This document shows, one piece after another, positions 1-9,128 of a DNA stretch of 64,000 nucleotides. A program made the translations under genes and the position numbers. Under the pieces are notes generated by a model. The model saw only the letters and a program-made list of their open reading frames with translations, made no database searches and had not been told where the DNA came from. Positions within the stretch are counted from its first letter, which is position 1. Every line of letters begins with the position of its first letter. Where the stretch lies: NCBI RefSeq assembly GCF_021532375.1, contig NZ_JAKGAP010000022.1:1-64000 (forward strand), read 5' to 3'. Origin of the DNA: Paenibacillus alkaliterrae (lineage in GTDB: Bacteria; Bacillota; Bacilli; Paenibacillales; Paenibacillaceae).

Positions 1-94
1 ACTGCGTAAACTAGGGAACCGCCGTATACCGAACGGTACGTACGGTGGTGTGGGAGGTCGGCTACTCAAATAATGAGTAGCCTCCTACCCGATT
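1..94 (+). mobile_element. 3' end of a group IIC intron (domains V and VI)
   Basis: Bases 18-26 pair with 41-49 over nine base pairs. Inside this, TACC (27-30) pairs with GGTA (35-38) around a GAAC loop, leaving a two-base CG bulge at 39-40. This is the shape of catalytic domain V. The CGC triad at 20-22 is the version typical of class C introns. Domain VI follows as a stem with GGCTACTC pairing with GAGTAG, and the 3' terminus CCTCCTACCCGAT resembles known IIC ends, placing the splice site at about 93/94. The reverse transcriptase reading frame would lie to the left of the window; the TAA at 7-9 could be its stop, but that is a guess. Only the tail is visible, so completeness cannot be judged. 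Confidence 0.8.
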
Positions 95-160
95 GCGTTA
101 ATGGTGTGTGAAGTGTTGAACTGGGAGGCGGTAGTAAAACAAAAATTATATCTAATATAA

Positions 161-259
161 TCAAATGTTTCTCATAAGTTCGCCGAACTTCTGGGAAGAC
201 TCTTTCTTCATGTTTTTTGTAACGTGAAGATACACACGCTTTGTGATCTCATCTTCCAT
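161..259 (-). pseudogene. C-terminal remnant of a tyrosine integrase
   Basis: The minus strand encodes 32 residues ending in a stop. They include the run RVYLHVTKNMKKESSQKFGE, which aligns closely with the C-terminus of the intact integrase at 58186-59343 (LVYLHVTKAVKKEASEKFSA). The catalytic tyrosine is retained, but an in-frame stop lies directly upstream (260-262) and no catalytic Arg/His boxes are recognisable up to the coiled-coil gene. This is the tail of a decayed integrase from a related element. It shows that a second prophage or ICE of the same integrase family once occupied the left side of the window. Confidence 0.8.
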
Positions 260-355
260 TCACACACTGACCACGAACATATCGCAACAATTTGCCTTAC
301 TGATTTCCCCGCATAGGGTATCATAAAAGAATGTCGTTGGGGATAGTTCCTCCAA

Positions 356-664
356 TTATTTGCTTTTCTTCTGCTGAGTCACGGAGAGAGCCTGCTTTAG
401 CTCCGCGTTCTTGCTAACCAACAGCTTAGATAAATCAACTTGTTTTTTGTTGATTTCCGTTAATTCTTCGTTTAATTTATTTATCCGGGTCAATTTACTG
501 CTTAAATCACTCGGCAGCGTACTTTTTTTGCTGTCTTTTTGTAACTGCTTCACTTTAGCCTGGGCTTTATCTTTTTTTTGTTTCTCATCCAAGCTTTGTT
601 TTTCAATCGCAGCTATTTCTCTTTTTAACCGGCTTATTCTCGATTGGGTAAAGCTAATTGACAT
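356..664 (-). CDS. small coiled-coil protein of unknown function
   Basis: This 102-residue protein is very rich in Lys, Glu and Gln, with heptad-like spacing of Leu and Ile over almost its full length, so it should form a long coiled coil. It has no signal peptide or membrane segment. The start is supported by an AGAGGTG ribosome-binding site about eight bases upstream on the minus strand. It lies between an integrase remnant and the YesM gene, beside a group II intron end, so it is probably a surviving accessory gene of a decayed mobile element. I do not recognise the family and assign no function. Confidence 0.6.
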   Translation of the reverse strand: MSISFTQSRISRLKREIAAIEKQSLDEKQKKDKAQAKVKQLQKDSKKSTLPSDLSSKLTRINKLNEELTEINKKQVDLSKLLVSKNAELKQALSVTQQKKSK

Positions 665-862
665 TCGGACACCTCTTAATCATATAGTGGGCATCGTTCC
701 ATTTTACTACAAAGCAAACGTTTAAGCGAGAAGGAGAAAGGCTGTCTGCCCTCAGAGGAACCGTATGCCGCTTGTTCCTTCAATCCTGCTGGAGTATGAT
801 TAGATGTTGTAGAAACATACGGTGTTAGCCTGTTTAATGGGGCGTGACGCAGAAAGGAGCGA

Positions 863-2683
863 ATGTTGAAGATTAGCAGCTTGTACGACAATTACATCAA
901 GAACAATCTGTTTATGAAAATGATCCTGTTGTTCGTCGTGATAACGACGGTGACGATCGTGACGTTTTCCTACTTCATGTTCGATTTCATGTCGCAGTCG
1001 ATTGTCCGCAATGAGCTTGAGAATCAGAAAAAAGCGATGGACCGAATCAATAGCTATATGACTCGAAAATACGAGTCGGTTCAGACGATGATGCTGGACG
1101 TATACCGGAATGAGCCGCTCTCGCTTCAGCTGTCCTATTTTTTGCAAAATCCGTTCGATGAGTATATGAAATATATGCTGGATCAAAATATCGCGGAAGC
1201 GAATATCGATATGCCCAAAGGGCTCGATTATTTTGAAAATAAGCTTGAGAACGATCCGGATATCGAAAATTTGCTGTTGTACAGTTCAGATAAGCAGTTT
1301 TTGTATGTGTATAAGCAGCAGCAGGTGACGAGATTGATCTCGGCTAATGCTTCACGTTCCTTCATTCCCGATGCGATGGCGCTTGAGAACAATTTGGTTT
1401 CGGTGCCGAGCATATGGGTACGGAACGCGATCAACCAGCAGGATCCGAAGCTGTATGCCATACGCGTTCCAATCAACGATAAGAATACACTGAAAAATAT
1501 CGGACAGCTGCTCGTGTATTACAATTCGTCTCGGATCGAGCAGGAGCTGGCCAGCTACGGTGAGCAGTTGAAGGGCTATATTCTAGTGCTGGGGCCCGAA
1601 GGGGAAGTGTTGTTCGATTCATCGAACAATTATTACGGTGCCCTCTATCCCTATACGGATCAAATCGAAACGTTACACGGGACAGCAATGTTGGAAAAGG
1701 AGTCCTACGTGACGACGCTGACGCAAAATCAAGCGGGTTATCTGATCGTCGGGATTGCTCCTAAGGATGAAGTGGCCGCCGCTTACCGGGGCTTGAAACA
1801 AACGATTATGCTCATTAGCGCGATATGCATCATCGTGGTGCTGCTTGTGCCGACTCTCGTCGTCGTCAACTTCGCGAAACGAACGAATAAAATTATCCGT
1901 TTCATGCGCAAGGTCGAAACCGGCGATTTGTCCGCCCGCATTCAGGACGAGAAGGAGGACGAGCTCGGACAAATTTCCAGAAGCTTCAACGATATGCTTG
2001 ATGAGCTGACGCGGCATATCGACCGCGTTTACAAAGCGGAAATCAAACAAAAGCATACCGAGCTGGCCGCGCTTCAGGCAAGGGTGAATCCGCATTTTCT
2101 CTATAACACGCTGGAAGTGATTCGCATGCGGGCCGTTTCGCAAGGGGCAAAGGATGTCGGCGAAATGATCTACAGCTTGTCTGTGCTGTTCAAAAGCTTC
2201 GTGCAGCCGAAGGGGGTCAATACGCTGAAGGACGAACTCGAAACATCCCGTCTTTATTTGGAGCTGTTTCGTATCCGTTATAAGGATAAATTATCTTATG
2301 CCATTGAATCAGACGAACAATTATCAGACAAAATGATAATGAAAATGGCGCTGCAGCCGATTATTGAAAATTATGTTGTGCACGGTCTCGAACCGCGCAG
2401 GGCGGATAACCGAATTACGATCAGCGTCTTGCAGGAGGAGGGGCGGATCCGCGTACAGGTCGCCGACAATGGAACCGGTATTGACGAGGAAAAGCTGGAA
2501 TCGATCCGTCAGTCTCTCGATTCGCCCGAAGAAAGCGGTGAATCCTTCGGCCTTAGAAGCGTACATGAGAGGCTGAAGCTGCTTTACGGAAGCGGATACG
2601 GACTTGAAATAGAGAGTGAAAAGGGCATTGGGACTATCGTGACGATAGCCGTTCCCGACTCGGGGGAGGCAGAGGGTGTATAG
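863..2683 (+). CDS. YesM-type sensor histidine kinase
   Basis: This is a membrane sensor kinase of 606 residues. A first membrane helix lies near 16-40, an extracellular sensing region of about 270 residues follows, a second helix lies near 314-338, then a HAMP linker and a His_kinase (PF06580-type) core. The phospho-acceptor is His411 in NPHFLYNTLE; the N-box ENYVVHGLEP starts near 502, and DNGTGI and GFGLRSVHERL form the ATP-binding loops. AAAGGAG at 853-859 sets the start. It overlaps the response regulator by eight bases, so the two are translationally coupled. The nearby binding protein, permeases and mannosidases suggest it senses a mannose-containing oligosaccharide, possibly through the binding protein; the ligand is inferred. 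Confidence 0.9.
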   Translation: MLKISSLYDNYIKNNLFMKMILLFVVITTVTIVTFSYFMFDFMSQSIVRNELENQKKAMDRINSYMTRKYESVQTMMLDVYRNEPLSLQLSYFLQNPFDEYMKYMLDQNIAEANIDMPKGLDYFENKLENDPDIENLLLYSSDKQFLYVYKQQQVTRLISANASRSFIPDAMALENNLVSVPSIWVRNAINQQDPKLYAIRVPINDKNTLKNIGQLLVYYNSSRIEQELASYGEQLKGYILVLGPEGEVLFDSSNNYYGALYPYTDQIETLHGTAMLEKESYVTTLTQNQAGYLIVGIAPKDEVAAAYRGLKQTIMLISAICIIVVLLVPTLVVVNFAKRTNKIIRFMRKVETGDLSARIQDEKEDELGQISRSFNDMLDELTRHIDRVYKAEIKQKHTELAALQARVNPHFLYNTLEVIRMRAVSQGAKDVGEMIYSLSVLFKSFVQPKGVNTLKDELETSRLYLELFRIRYKDKLSYAIESDEQLSDKMIMKMALQPIIENYVVHGLEPRRADNRITISVLQEEGRIRVQVADNGTGIDEEKLESIRQSLDSPEESGESFGLRSVHERLKLLYGSGYGLEIESEKGIGTIVTIAVPDSGEAEGV

Positions 2684-4196
2684 AGTATTCATCGTCGATG
2701 ACGAGCCGTTCATTATTGAAGGCCTATATGACATAATCGATTGGTCGGAATTCGGGCTTGAAATTGCAGGCAGCGCGGAAAATGGCCAGGATGCGCTCGC
2801 CTTGCTCATGGATTTGCCCGTCGACATCCTGCTCACGGACATATCCATGCCCATCATGGACGGATTATCGCTCATCCGCGAAGCGCGAAGGTTCCGGCCG
2901 GATTTGAAGGTTATTATATTGAGCGGATATAACGATTTTCAATATATTAAGGAAGGACTCAAGCTTGGCGTAGAAAATTACCTGCTGAAGCCCATTAATA
3001 TCGATGAGCTGCAGGAAACGCTCGCGAACACCATTGACAAGCTGAACGCGACGCGGGCTGACCGGCTGTTCAGCGATTATGATATTCGCATTTTAAGGGA
3101 TAATATTCTGTATCGCTGGTTAACGGGACGCATCGCCCCGAACGAGCTGAACGAACGGACAGACATGCTGCAAATCCGCCTTGACCGTCCCTACTTAGTT
3201 ACGGCGGTGCTTCGTACGGAGGATCAATTCGAGCCATCGTATGACGCTGCACAGCGGCTTGCCGTTCAGGATTCCTCGATGCTGCCTTTTGTCGATATCG
3301 ACGGCGATTTGGTTATCGTCTTCATGTTCGAGGATCCGGTCGCGGGCAAGCAGGAGGCGATCGATAAGCTTCTCGGCATGCAGAAGCGGCTTTCGTCAGG
3401 CCAATCGCGCATCTCGCTCGGCAGCGTGGAGGCGATGGGCGAAGGAGCGCCGCGCAGCTATGCGAATGCGAAGAAAGCGCAGGAATACTTCCTGCTGTTC
3501 GACGAGCCGACGATATTGGATTACGGACTGCTGCCGGAGACAGGCGGCACGGCCCATGCGCTGACGGACCCGCTCGACTGGCCTTCCTATGCCAAGCTCA
3601 TCAAAGCGAAGGATATCGATGGCCTTCATCAGGCAATCGCCGCAGAATTCGAGCAATACCAGACGCTCGCGGGAGCTACGCCGGCGTTTATTCAAAGCAT
3701 GGCCATCGAGATGCTGATCCGCTTCAAGATGGAGCTGAAAGAAATCAAGCAGGCCGACCAGCCGGAGCTGTACAAGCCGGGTTTCGTAAAGGTGATGCAG
3801 GCTGAGACTATCGATGAGCTGGCGGCTATCGTGAAAGAGGCGGCCTCGTTAACTGTCGATTCGCTCATGCGGGACGTGAAGAGCCCTATTATTCAACTGC
3901 TGCTCAATTATGTGCATGAGCATTACGCGCAGGCATTATCGCTCAAATCGCTCGGCCAGCAGTATAATATTCATCCGGTCTATTTGGGCCACCTGTTTCA
4001 GAAGGAAACGAACGAATCGTTCACCGAGTACCTCAATAAATACCGGATCGGCAAGGCGAAGGAGATGCTGAAGGAGACGCATCTGAAGGTGCAGGAAATC
4101 GCGACTCAGGTCGGCTATTGGGAAACAGGATATTTTTACAAACAATTCAAAAAATATGTAGGGATATCTCCTACGGATTATAAAGGACTACTCTGA
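2676..4196 (+). CDS. YesN-type response regulator with AraC DNA-binding domain
   Basis: This cytoplasmic regulator has 506 residues. The N-terminal receiver domain has the acidic pocket D8-D9, phospho-acceptor Asp55 (LLTDISMP) and Lys105 (YLLKP). A long middle region follows, then a C-terminal AraC-type double helix-turn-helix over about the last 100 residues, ending IGKAKEMLKET ... GYWETGYFYKQFKKYVG. Translation starts at GTG 2676 behind GGGGGAGG at 2662-2669, inside the end of the kinase gene. It is the expected partner of that kinase and activator of the binding-protein/mannosidase operon that follows. A pair of direct repeats downstream (4220-4250) is a plausible binding site. Confidence 0.9.
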   Translation: MYRVFIVDDEPFIIEGLYDIIDWSEFGLEIAGSAENGQDALALLMDLPVDILLTDISMPIMDGLSLIREARRFRPDLKVIILSGYNDFQYIKEGLKLGVENYLLKPINIDELQETLANTIDKLNATRADRLFSDYDIRILRDNILYRWLTGRIAPNELNERTDMLQIRLDRPYLVTAVLRTEDQFEPSYDAAQRLAVQDSSMLPFVDIDGDLVIVFMFEDPVAGKQEAIDKLLGMQKRLSSGQSRISLGSVEAMGEGAPRSYANAKKAQEYFLLFDEPTILDYGLLPETGGTAHALTDPLDWPSYAKLIKAKDIDGLHQAIAAEFEQYQTLAGATPAFIQSMAIEMLIRFKMELKEIKQADQPELYKPGFVKVMQAETIDELAAIVKEAASLTVDSLMRDVKSPIIQLLLNYVHEHYAQALSLKSLGQQYNIHPVYLGHLFQKETNESFTEYLNKYRIGKAKEMLKETHLKVQEIATQVGYWETGYFYKQFKKYVGISPTDYKGLL

Positions 4197-4223
4197 TCAG
4201 GCGCAGGGTAGTCTGTTTTCTTT
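4186..4223 (+). terminator. rho-independent terminator after the two-component genes
   Basis: GACTACTCTG (4186-4195) pairs with CAGGGTAGTC (4204-4213), with one G-T pair, and is followed by TGTTTTCTTT. The stem overlaps the stop codon of the response regulator. It separates the regulator pair from the transport and hydrolase operon. Confidence 0.7.
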
Positions 4224-4250
4224 AATTTGTACATCATTCCTTTAGTTTGT
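4220..4250 (+). promoter_or_regulatory. direct-repeat operator, candidate YesN-type binding site
   Basis: CTTTAATTTGT (4220-4230) and CTTTAGTTTGT (4240-4250) differ at one base and are exactly 20 bp apart, about two helical turns. AraC-family activators characteristically bind direct repeats with this spacing upstream of a promoter. The repeats lie about 75 bp before the binding-protein start. Just downstream, 4259-4272 resembles a CcpA cre site but is out of register by one base. No convincing -10 box was identified. Confidence 0.45.
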
Positions 4251-4323
4251 TGCCTATTTGAAAAGCGTTACATCCGTTAAAGTCAGAGTATGAAATGCAA
4301 TAACGTCAAGGGGAGGATATAAA

Positions 4324-5793
4324 ATGAAAAACAAGAAAATAAAATTTATGCCGGCGCTCGCGCTGCTGCTTATCGTTTCGATCATGCTAAGCGCATGCGG
4401 CGGAGGCAAGAGCGATAACGCGGAAGGCACGGCGGAGAAACCTGTTGAGCTGATCTGGTACACGATCGGCACGCCGCAAAAAGACGTGGACAAGGTTATG
4501 GCGGAGGTCAGCAAATATACAGCCGAAAAAATCGGCGTGACGATTAAGATGAACATGATCGATTGGGGCGACTACTCGCAGAAGCTGCAGGTCATGACCG
4601 CTTCGGGTGAAGCGGTGGACATTATGTTTACGGCATCATGGGCATTCGACTACGTTCAAAACGCAAGAAAGGGCGCATTCATGCAAATTGACGATCTGCT
4701 TGCCGAATACGGCAAAGGCATCGTCGATACGCTTGATCCCGCCTTCCTTGAAGGCTCCAAGATAGATGGCCGCAATTACGGCATTCCAGCCAATAAAGAG
4801 CTTCCGGCTCAAGAGGTATGGCGATTCAATAAGCAGCTTGTTGACAAGTACAAGCTGGACATTTCGAACGTTTATACGCTGGAAAGCCTGGAGCCTCTGC
4901 TGAAAACGATTAAGGAAAACGAGCCGGACGTCTACCCGCTCGCGGTTGATAAAAACCAGATGCCTTACGTTCCTTACGATTACGTGATCGAGAAGCTTCC
5001 GATGGGGGTATCGCTCGATACGACGGACTATAAAATCGTAAACGTCCTGGATTCTCCGGAAATGAAACAAATGCTGAACACGATGCACAAATACTACAAA
5101 GTGGGCTACATTCCGACGGAAGCGGCTACGATGGACTCGTTGACGGACGTGCAATCGACCGGCAAATGGTTCGCTGACCGGGCGACATCCCAGCCGTTCG
5201 CAGACAACCTATGGTCAGCCAGCTACGGTTATCCGGTCGTATCGACGCCGGCAAGCGAGGCGCTTATTTACAACTGGTCGGTTATGGGCTCGATGCAGGC
5301 TATTTCGGCTAACTCGAAATATCCGGAGAAGGCGATGGAATTTCTTAACCTGCTTAACACCGACCCTGTACTGCGCAACATGATCGATTCGGGTATCGAG
5401 GACGTTCATTACAAGAAAGTAAGCGACACCGTGATGGAAAACCTCGATGAGTCGAAAAACTACGATATGCCGACCTTCTCGCTCGGCAACCTGATGCTTA
5501 CGTACTTGAACCCGACCGACCCTGATAACAAGTGGGAAGAGTTCAAAAAATTCAACGATGCGGGTACAACTGCTCCTCTGCTTGGCTTCAATTTCGATAC
5601 GTCGAAAGTAACGACGGAGATTGCGGCCGTACAGAACGTGAGAGAAGAATATTGGGCGCCTCTCATGAGCGGAACGGTCGATCCTGAAGTATATCTGCCG
5701 CGTGCGAACGAGAAGTTCAAGGCTGCCGGTCTCGATAAAATTATGGAAGAAGCGCAGCTCCAGCTTGACGAGTGGAGAGCCGCGAACAAGTAA
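4324..5793 (+). CDS. sugar ABC transporter substrate-binding lipoprotein (DUF3502-type C-terminus)
   Basis: This lipoprotein of 489 residues has a basic N-terminus, hydrophobic core and lipobox ending LSAC, with Cys25 as the lipidated residue. It resembles the large binding proteins of LplA type found in Paenibacillus. The C-terminal third (LLGFNFDTSKV onward) matches the DUF3502 domain style. It should capture an oligosaccharide on the outer face of the membrane and pass it to the two permeases encoded next. The ribosome site is GGGGAGG just upstream of the ATG. The neighbouring alpha-mannosidases suggest the ligand is a manno-oligosaccharide. No ATPase gene is in the operon. Confidence 0.88.
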   Translation: MKNKKIKFMPALALLLIVSIMLSACGGGKSDNAEGTAEKPVELIWYTIGTPQKDVDKVMAEVSKYTAEKIGVTIKMNMIDWGDYSQKLQVMTASGEAVDIMFTASWAFDYVQNARKGAFMQIDDLLAEYGKGIVDTLDPAFLEGSKIDGRNYGIPANKELPAQEVWRFNKQLVDKYKLDISNVYTLESLEPLLKTIKENEPDVYPLAVDKNQMPYVPYDYVIEKLPMGVSLDTTDYKIVNVLDSPEMKQMLNTMHKYYKVGYIPTEAATMDSLTDVQSTGKWFADRATSQPFADNLWSASYGYPVVSTPASEALIYNWSVMGSMQAISANSKYPEKAMEFLNLLNTDPVLRNMIDSGIEDVHYKKVSDTVMENLDESKNYDMPTFSLGNLMLTYLNPTDPDNKWEEFKKFNDAGTTAPLLGFNFDTSKVTTEIAAVQNVREEYWAPLMSGTVDPEVYLPRANEKFKAAGLDKIMEEAQLQLDEWRAANK

Positions 5794-5803
5794 GGAAGCG
5801 GGA

Positions 5804-5838
5804 GGTATGAGGCGAATGCACATCATTCGATTCATACC
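5804..5838 (+). promoter_or_regulatory. intercistronic hairpin between binding protein and permease genes
   Basis: GGTATGAGGCGAATG (5804-5818) pairs with CATTCGATTCATACC (5824-5838) with two mismatches and a five-base loop. No U-run follows, so it is unlikely to terminate fully. Hairpins at this place in sugar ABC operons commonly stabilise the upstream binding-protein message or reduce downstream expression; that role is inferred. Confidence 0.5.
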
Positions 5839-5873
5839 TTCTCTCATTAATTGACTGCATAAGAGGTGATAAC

Positions 5874-6812
5874 GTGGGAGCCTTAGGGCGTTTTTTCAAG
5901 GATATTGGCAAAAATAAAGCGATGCTGGCAATGGTGCTTCCGGCCACGCTATGGTTCATTTTCTTCTCTTACCTGCCGATGGCCGGCATGGTTGTCGCGT
6001 TCAAGGAATACCGCTACAGCCGTGACGGTTTTCTGGCCAGCATTATCGAGAGCAAATGGGTCGGATTGCAAAATTTCAAATTTCTGTTCAGCACAAACGA
6101 CGCTTATATCATTACCCGAAATACAGTCCTTTATAATATATTTTTCATCGTGCTGGGCCTTGTCATCGCCGTTGCGATGGCGATTATGCTCGCTGAAATT
6201 GCGAATAAAAGATTGGCTAAGGTTTATCAAACGGGCATGTTCCTGCCGTATTTCTTGTCTTGGGTCATCGTCGGCTACTTTGTGTACAGCTTCCTGAGCA
6301 TGGATAAAGGCGTCGTGAACCAAATCTTCGGCTGGTTCGGCATCGATCCGCTCAATTGGTATTCGAATCCGACCTATTGGCCGATCATTATCGTCGTCGT
6401 TTTTCTGTGGAAGTCTGTCGGCTATAACAGCGTTATTTATTTGGCGGCTATCATGGGCATCGATAAATCGCTTTATGAGGCGGCGATGATCGACGGCGCA
6501 AACAAATGGCAGCAGATCCGCAACATAACGATCCCGATGCTGACGCCGCTTATTACGATTTTGACATTGCTTGCGATTGGGAAAATATTTTACGCGGACT
6601 TCGGCCTGTTCTATCAGGTGCCGCGCGATTCCGGAACGCTGTACAGCGTAACGAATGTAATCGACACTTACGTGTACCGCGGACTGAAATCGACTGGGGA
6701 AATCGGCATGAGCACGGCGGCAGGCTTGTATCAGTCGCTGATCGGCTTCATTCTTGTTATTACATCGAACGGCATCGTTCGCAAATTCAATAAAGATAAT
6801 GCTTTGTTCTAG
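5874..6812 (+). CDS. LplB-type sugar ABC transporter permease
   Basis: This inner-membrane permease has 312 residues and about six hydrophobic helices. The cytoplasmic EAA loop reads YEAAMIDGANKWQQIRNITI, the contact site for the ATPase. Translation starts at GTG 5874 behind AGAGGTGAT (5862-5870). It forms the translocation channel with the next permease. The family (LplB/YtcP type) serves oligosaccharide importers that use a shared ATPase such as MsmX; none is encoded in this window. Confidence 0.9.
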   Translation: MGALGRFFKDIGKNKAMLAMVLPATLWFIFFSYLPMAGMVVAFKEYRYSRDGFLASIIESKWVGLQNFKFLFSTNDAYIITRNTVLYNIFFIVLGLVIAVAMAIMLAEIANKRLAKVYQTGMFLPYFLSWVIVGYFVYSFLSMDKGVVNQIFGWFGIDPLNWYSNPTYWPIIIVVVFLWKSVGYNSVIYLAAIMGIDKSLYEAAMIDGANKWQQIRNITIPMLTPLITILTLLAIGKIFYADFGLFYQVPRDSGTLYSVTNVIDTYVYRGLKSTGEIGMSTAAGLYQSLIGFILVITSNGIVRKFNKDNALF

Positions 6813-6862
6813 GTTCTAAGGCAGTTTAATGAAACAAGCAACACGATGGGAGGGAAACGGCT

Positions 6863-7774
6863 GTGTCCGTTGGAACGACGAAAGGCCGCGATTTTCATAG
6901 GCTGACGCCGGCATGGAATATCGCATTTCACTCGGTGGCCTTCATTTTCGCTTTTTTATGCGTATTTCCTTTTTTATTCGTAACGATTATTTCGTTTACG
7001 GACGAGACGACGCTTGCCCGCAACGGCTATCAGCTATTTCCGGAGAAGTGGAGTTTTGAGGCTTACAGTTATTTATTCAAAGCAGGCGATCAATTGCTCC
7101 GCTCTTACGGGGTAACGATTGCCGTTACGATTATTGGTACGATCATCGGTGTCGCATGTACGGCGCTCTTCGCTTATGCTATTTCGCGTCACAGCTTTAA
7201 ATATCGCAATTTTTTTGCTTTCTTCGCCTTCTTCACCATGCTGTTCAACGGCGGTCTCGTACCGAGCTATATCGTCGTCACTCAGCTGCTCGGGCTTAAG
7301 GATTCCATCTGGGCGCTTATTTTGCCGCTTGCGGTGAACGCCTTCTACATCATGATCCTGCGCACGTTCTTCTCGACGATGGTGCCTGACGCGATCATCG
7401 AATCGGGCAAAATAGACGGTGCAGGCGAGTTCGGCATCTTCTTTAAGCTTGTATTGCCGCTGTCGCTGCCGGGTCTCGCTACGATCGGTCTGTTCAGCAC
7501 GCTCGGCTATTGGAATGATTGGTTTAACGCTTTACTCTACATTAACGATCCGAATTTGGTGCCGCTGCAGTCGATGCTGATGCGGATCGAGAACAGCATG
7601 CAGTTCATTATGCAGAACTCGCAGTCAATCAGCGCGGGCGTGCTGCAGTCGATGCCGCAGGATACGTCGCGCATGGCGATGGTTGTGCTGGCAACCGGCC
7701 CGATCGTCTTCGCTTATCCGTTTTTCCAGAGGTATTTCATACAAGGACTTACGGTAGGCGCAGTGAAGGAATAA
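6863..7774 (+). CDS. LplC/AraQ-type sugar ABC transporter permease
   Basis: This is the second channel subunit, 303 residues with about six membrane helices. The EAA-like loop ESGKIDGAGEFGIFFKLVLP lies near residues 175-195. It starts at GTG 6863 with GGGAGGG (6848-6854) upstream. The C-terminal segment PFFQRYFIQGLTVGAVKE is the usual ending of LplC-type proteins. It sits between the LplB-type permease and the GH125 gene with short gaps, so it belongs to the same transcript. Confidence 0.9.
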   Translation: MSVGTTKGRDFHRLTPAWNIAFHSVAFIFAFLCVFPFLFVTIISFTDETTLARNGYQLFPEKWSFEAYSYLFKAGDQLLRSYGVTIAVTIIGTIIGVACTALFAYAISRHSFKYRNFFAFFAFFTMLFNGGLVPSYIVVTQLLGLKDSIWALILPLAVNAFYIMILRTFFSTMVPDAIIESGKIDGAGEFGIFFKLVLPLSLPGLATIGLFSTLGYWNDWFNALLYINDPNLVPLQSMLMRIENSMQFIMQNSQSISAGVLQSMPQDTSRMAMVVLATGPIVFAYPFFQRYFIQGLTVGAVKE

Positions 7775-7808
7775 GATCGAAACTCGACAGATAAAGGAGT
7801 TAGACAAC

Positions 7809-9128
7809 ATGGAGCAATTCCGCTTACCGAAAATTCCGCTTCCGGAGCTTAAGCTGCCGGAGGCGATTCAAGACGTATTGCAAGAAGCGGAGCAGAAGCT
7901 GGCGCATCGCCCGAAGCTGCTCCAATTGTTCAAGAACTGTTTCCCGAATACGCTCGAAACGACGACGAAGCTGATGGATGACGGCACGACCTTCGTCATT
8001 ACGGGGGACATTCCCGCGATGTGGCTGCGCGATTCGGTGGAGCAGGTCATTCACTACGTGCCCTTTGCCAAGGACGATGCGGATTTGCAGCGCATCATCG
8101 GCGGTTTGATCAAGCGGCATATCTCGTCTATTCAGATCGATCCTTATGCGAATGCTTTTAACGAAACGGACAATGACTGGCACTGGAATACGACCGACGA
8201 GACGGACATGTCGCCGTGGGTTTGGGAGCGCAAATTCGAGCTTGACTCCATTTGCTTCTCCATGCGTCTGGCTCACGAATACTGGAAGGAAACCGAGAGA
8301 ACGGATATTTTCGATTCGGGTTTCAAGTCGGCGATGCGCCGCATCGCGGAGCTGTGGAAGACGGAGCAGCGCCATTTCGAGCGCTCGCCGTACCGCTTCA
8401 CCAGAGATAACGGCATTCCGACCGATTCGCTGCGCAACGATGGTCTGGGCATGCCGGTCAATTACACCGGTATGATCTGGTCTGGCTTCCGTCCGAGCGA
8501 CGACGCCTGCGATTTCCACTATAATATTCCCGCGAATATGTTCGCGGTCGTCACGCTGCGCCAGATGAGGGAGATTGCGGAGTGGGTATTCCGCGACATG
8601 GCCTTCGTGAAGGAGCTGAAGAAGCTGGAGGAGGATGTCGATCACGGCATTCAGCTTTACGGCATTTACCAGCATCCCGAATTCGGGCCGGTCTATGCTT
8701 ACGAGACGGACGGCTTCGGCAATTATTGCCTGATGGACGATGCGGGCACGCCCGGTCTGATGTCGATTACTTACCTTGGCTACACGGACGCGGATAATCC
8801 GATCTATCAGAATACGAGACGGTTTGCTCTGAGCAAGCAAAATCCGTTCTACTACGAAGGCAAGGCAGCCAAGGGGATAGGCAGCCCGCATACGCCGCCT
8901 GATTATATCTGGCATATGGCGCTGTCGATGCAGGGGCTAACCGCAACGGATAACGAGGAGAAGCTAGCCATGATCGCGATGCTGGAAGCGACGGATGCGG
9001 ATACCGGCTACATGCATGAAGGGTTCCATGCGGATGATCCGGCCGTGTTCACGCGCAAATGGTTCGCATGGTCAAACAGTCTGTTCTCGCAGCTTGTCTA
9101 TAAGGCGATGAAGGATGGCCTTCTATGA
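7809..9128 (+). CDS. GH125 exo-alpha-1,6-mannosidase
   Basis: This 439-residue protein matches the GH125 (formerly DUF1237) family, metal-independent inverting enzymes that remove non-reducing alpha-1,6-linked mannose. The hallmark segment TGDIPAMWLRDS occupies residues 65-76, and the later parts (GLGMPVNYTGMIWSGFRPSDD, GSPHTPPDYIWHMALSMQ) are also family-like. Length is normal. There is no signal peptide, so it acts in the cytoplasm on imported oligosaccharides. The ribosome site AAAGGAGTT lies just upstream. Its stop overlaps the next start (ATGA), showing tight coupling to the clan GH-A enzyme. Confidence 0.92.
   Translation: MEQFRLPKIPLPELKLPEAIQDVLQEAEQKLAHRPKLLQLFKNCFPNTLETTTKLMDDGTTFVITGDIPAMWLRDSVEQVIHYVPFAKDDADLQRIIGGLIKRHISSIQIDPYANAFNETDNDWHWNTTDETDMSPWVWERKFELDSICFSMRLAHEYWKETERTDIFDSGFKSAMRRIAELWKTEQRHFERSPYRFTRDNGIPTDSLRNDGLGMPVNYTGMIWSGFRPSDDACDFHYNIPANMFAVVTLRQMREIAEWVFRDMAFVKELKKLEEDVDHGIQLYGIYQHPEFGPVYAYETDGFGNYCLMDDAGTPGLMSITYLGYTDADNPIYQNTRRFALSKQNPFYYEGKAAKGIGSPHTPPDYIWHMALSMQGLTATDNEEKLAMIAMLEATDADTGYMHEGFHADDPAVFTRKWFAWSNSLFSQLVYKAMKDGLL

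Noticed and set aside
4258-4272. Possible CcpA cre site before the first binding-protein gene
   Set aside because: The central CG is one base out of register with the cre consensus; kept only as a remark.
7824-8915. 363-codon open frame antisense to the GH125 gene
   Set aside because: Shadow frame in GC-rich third positions; Arg/His-rich, no domain, no start signals.
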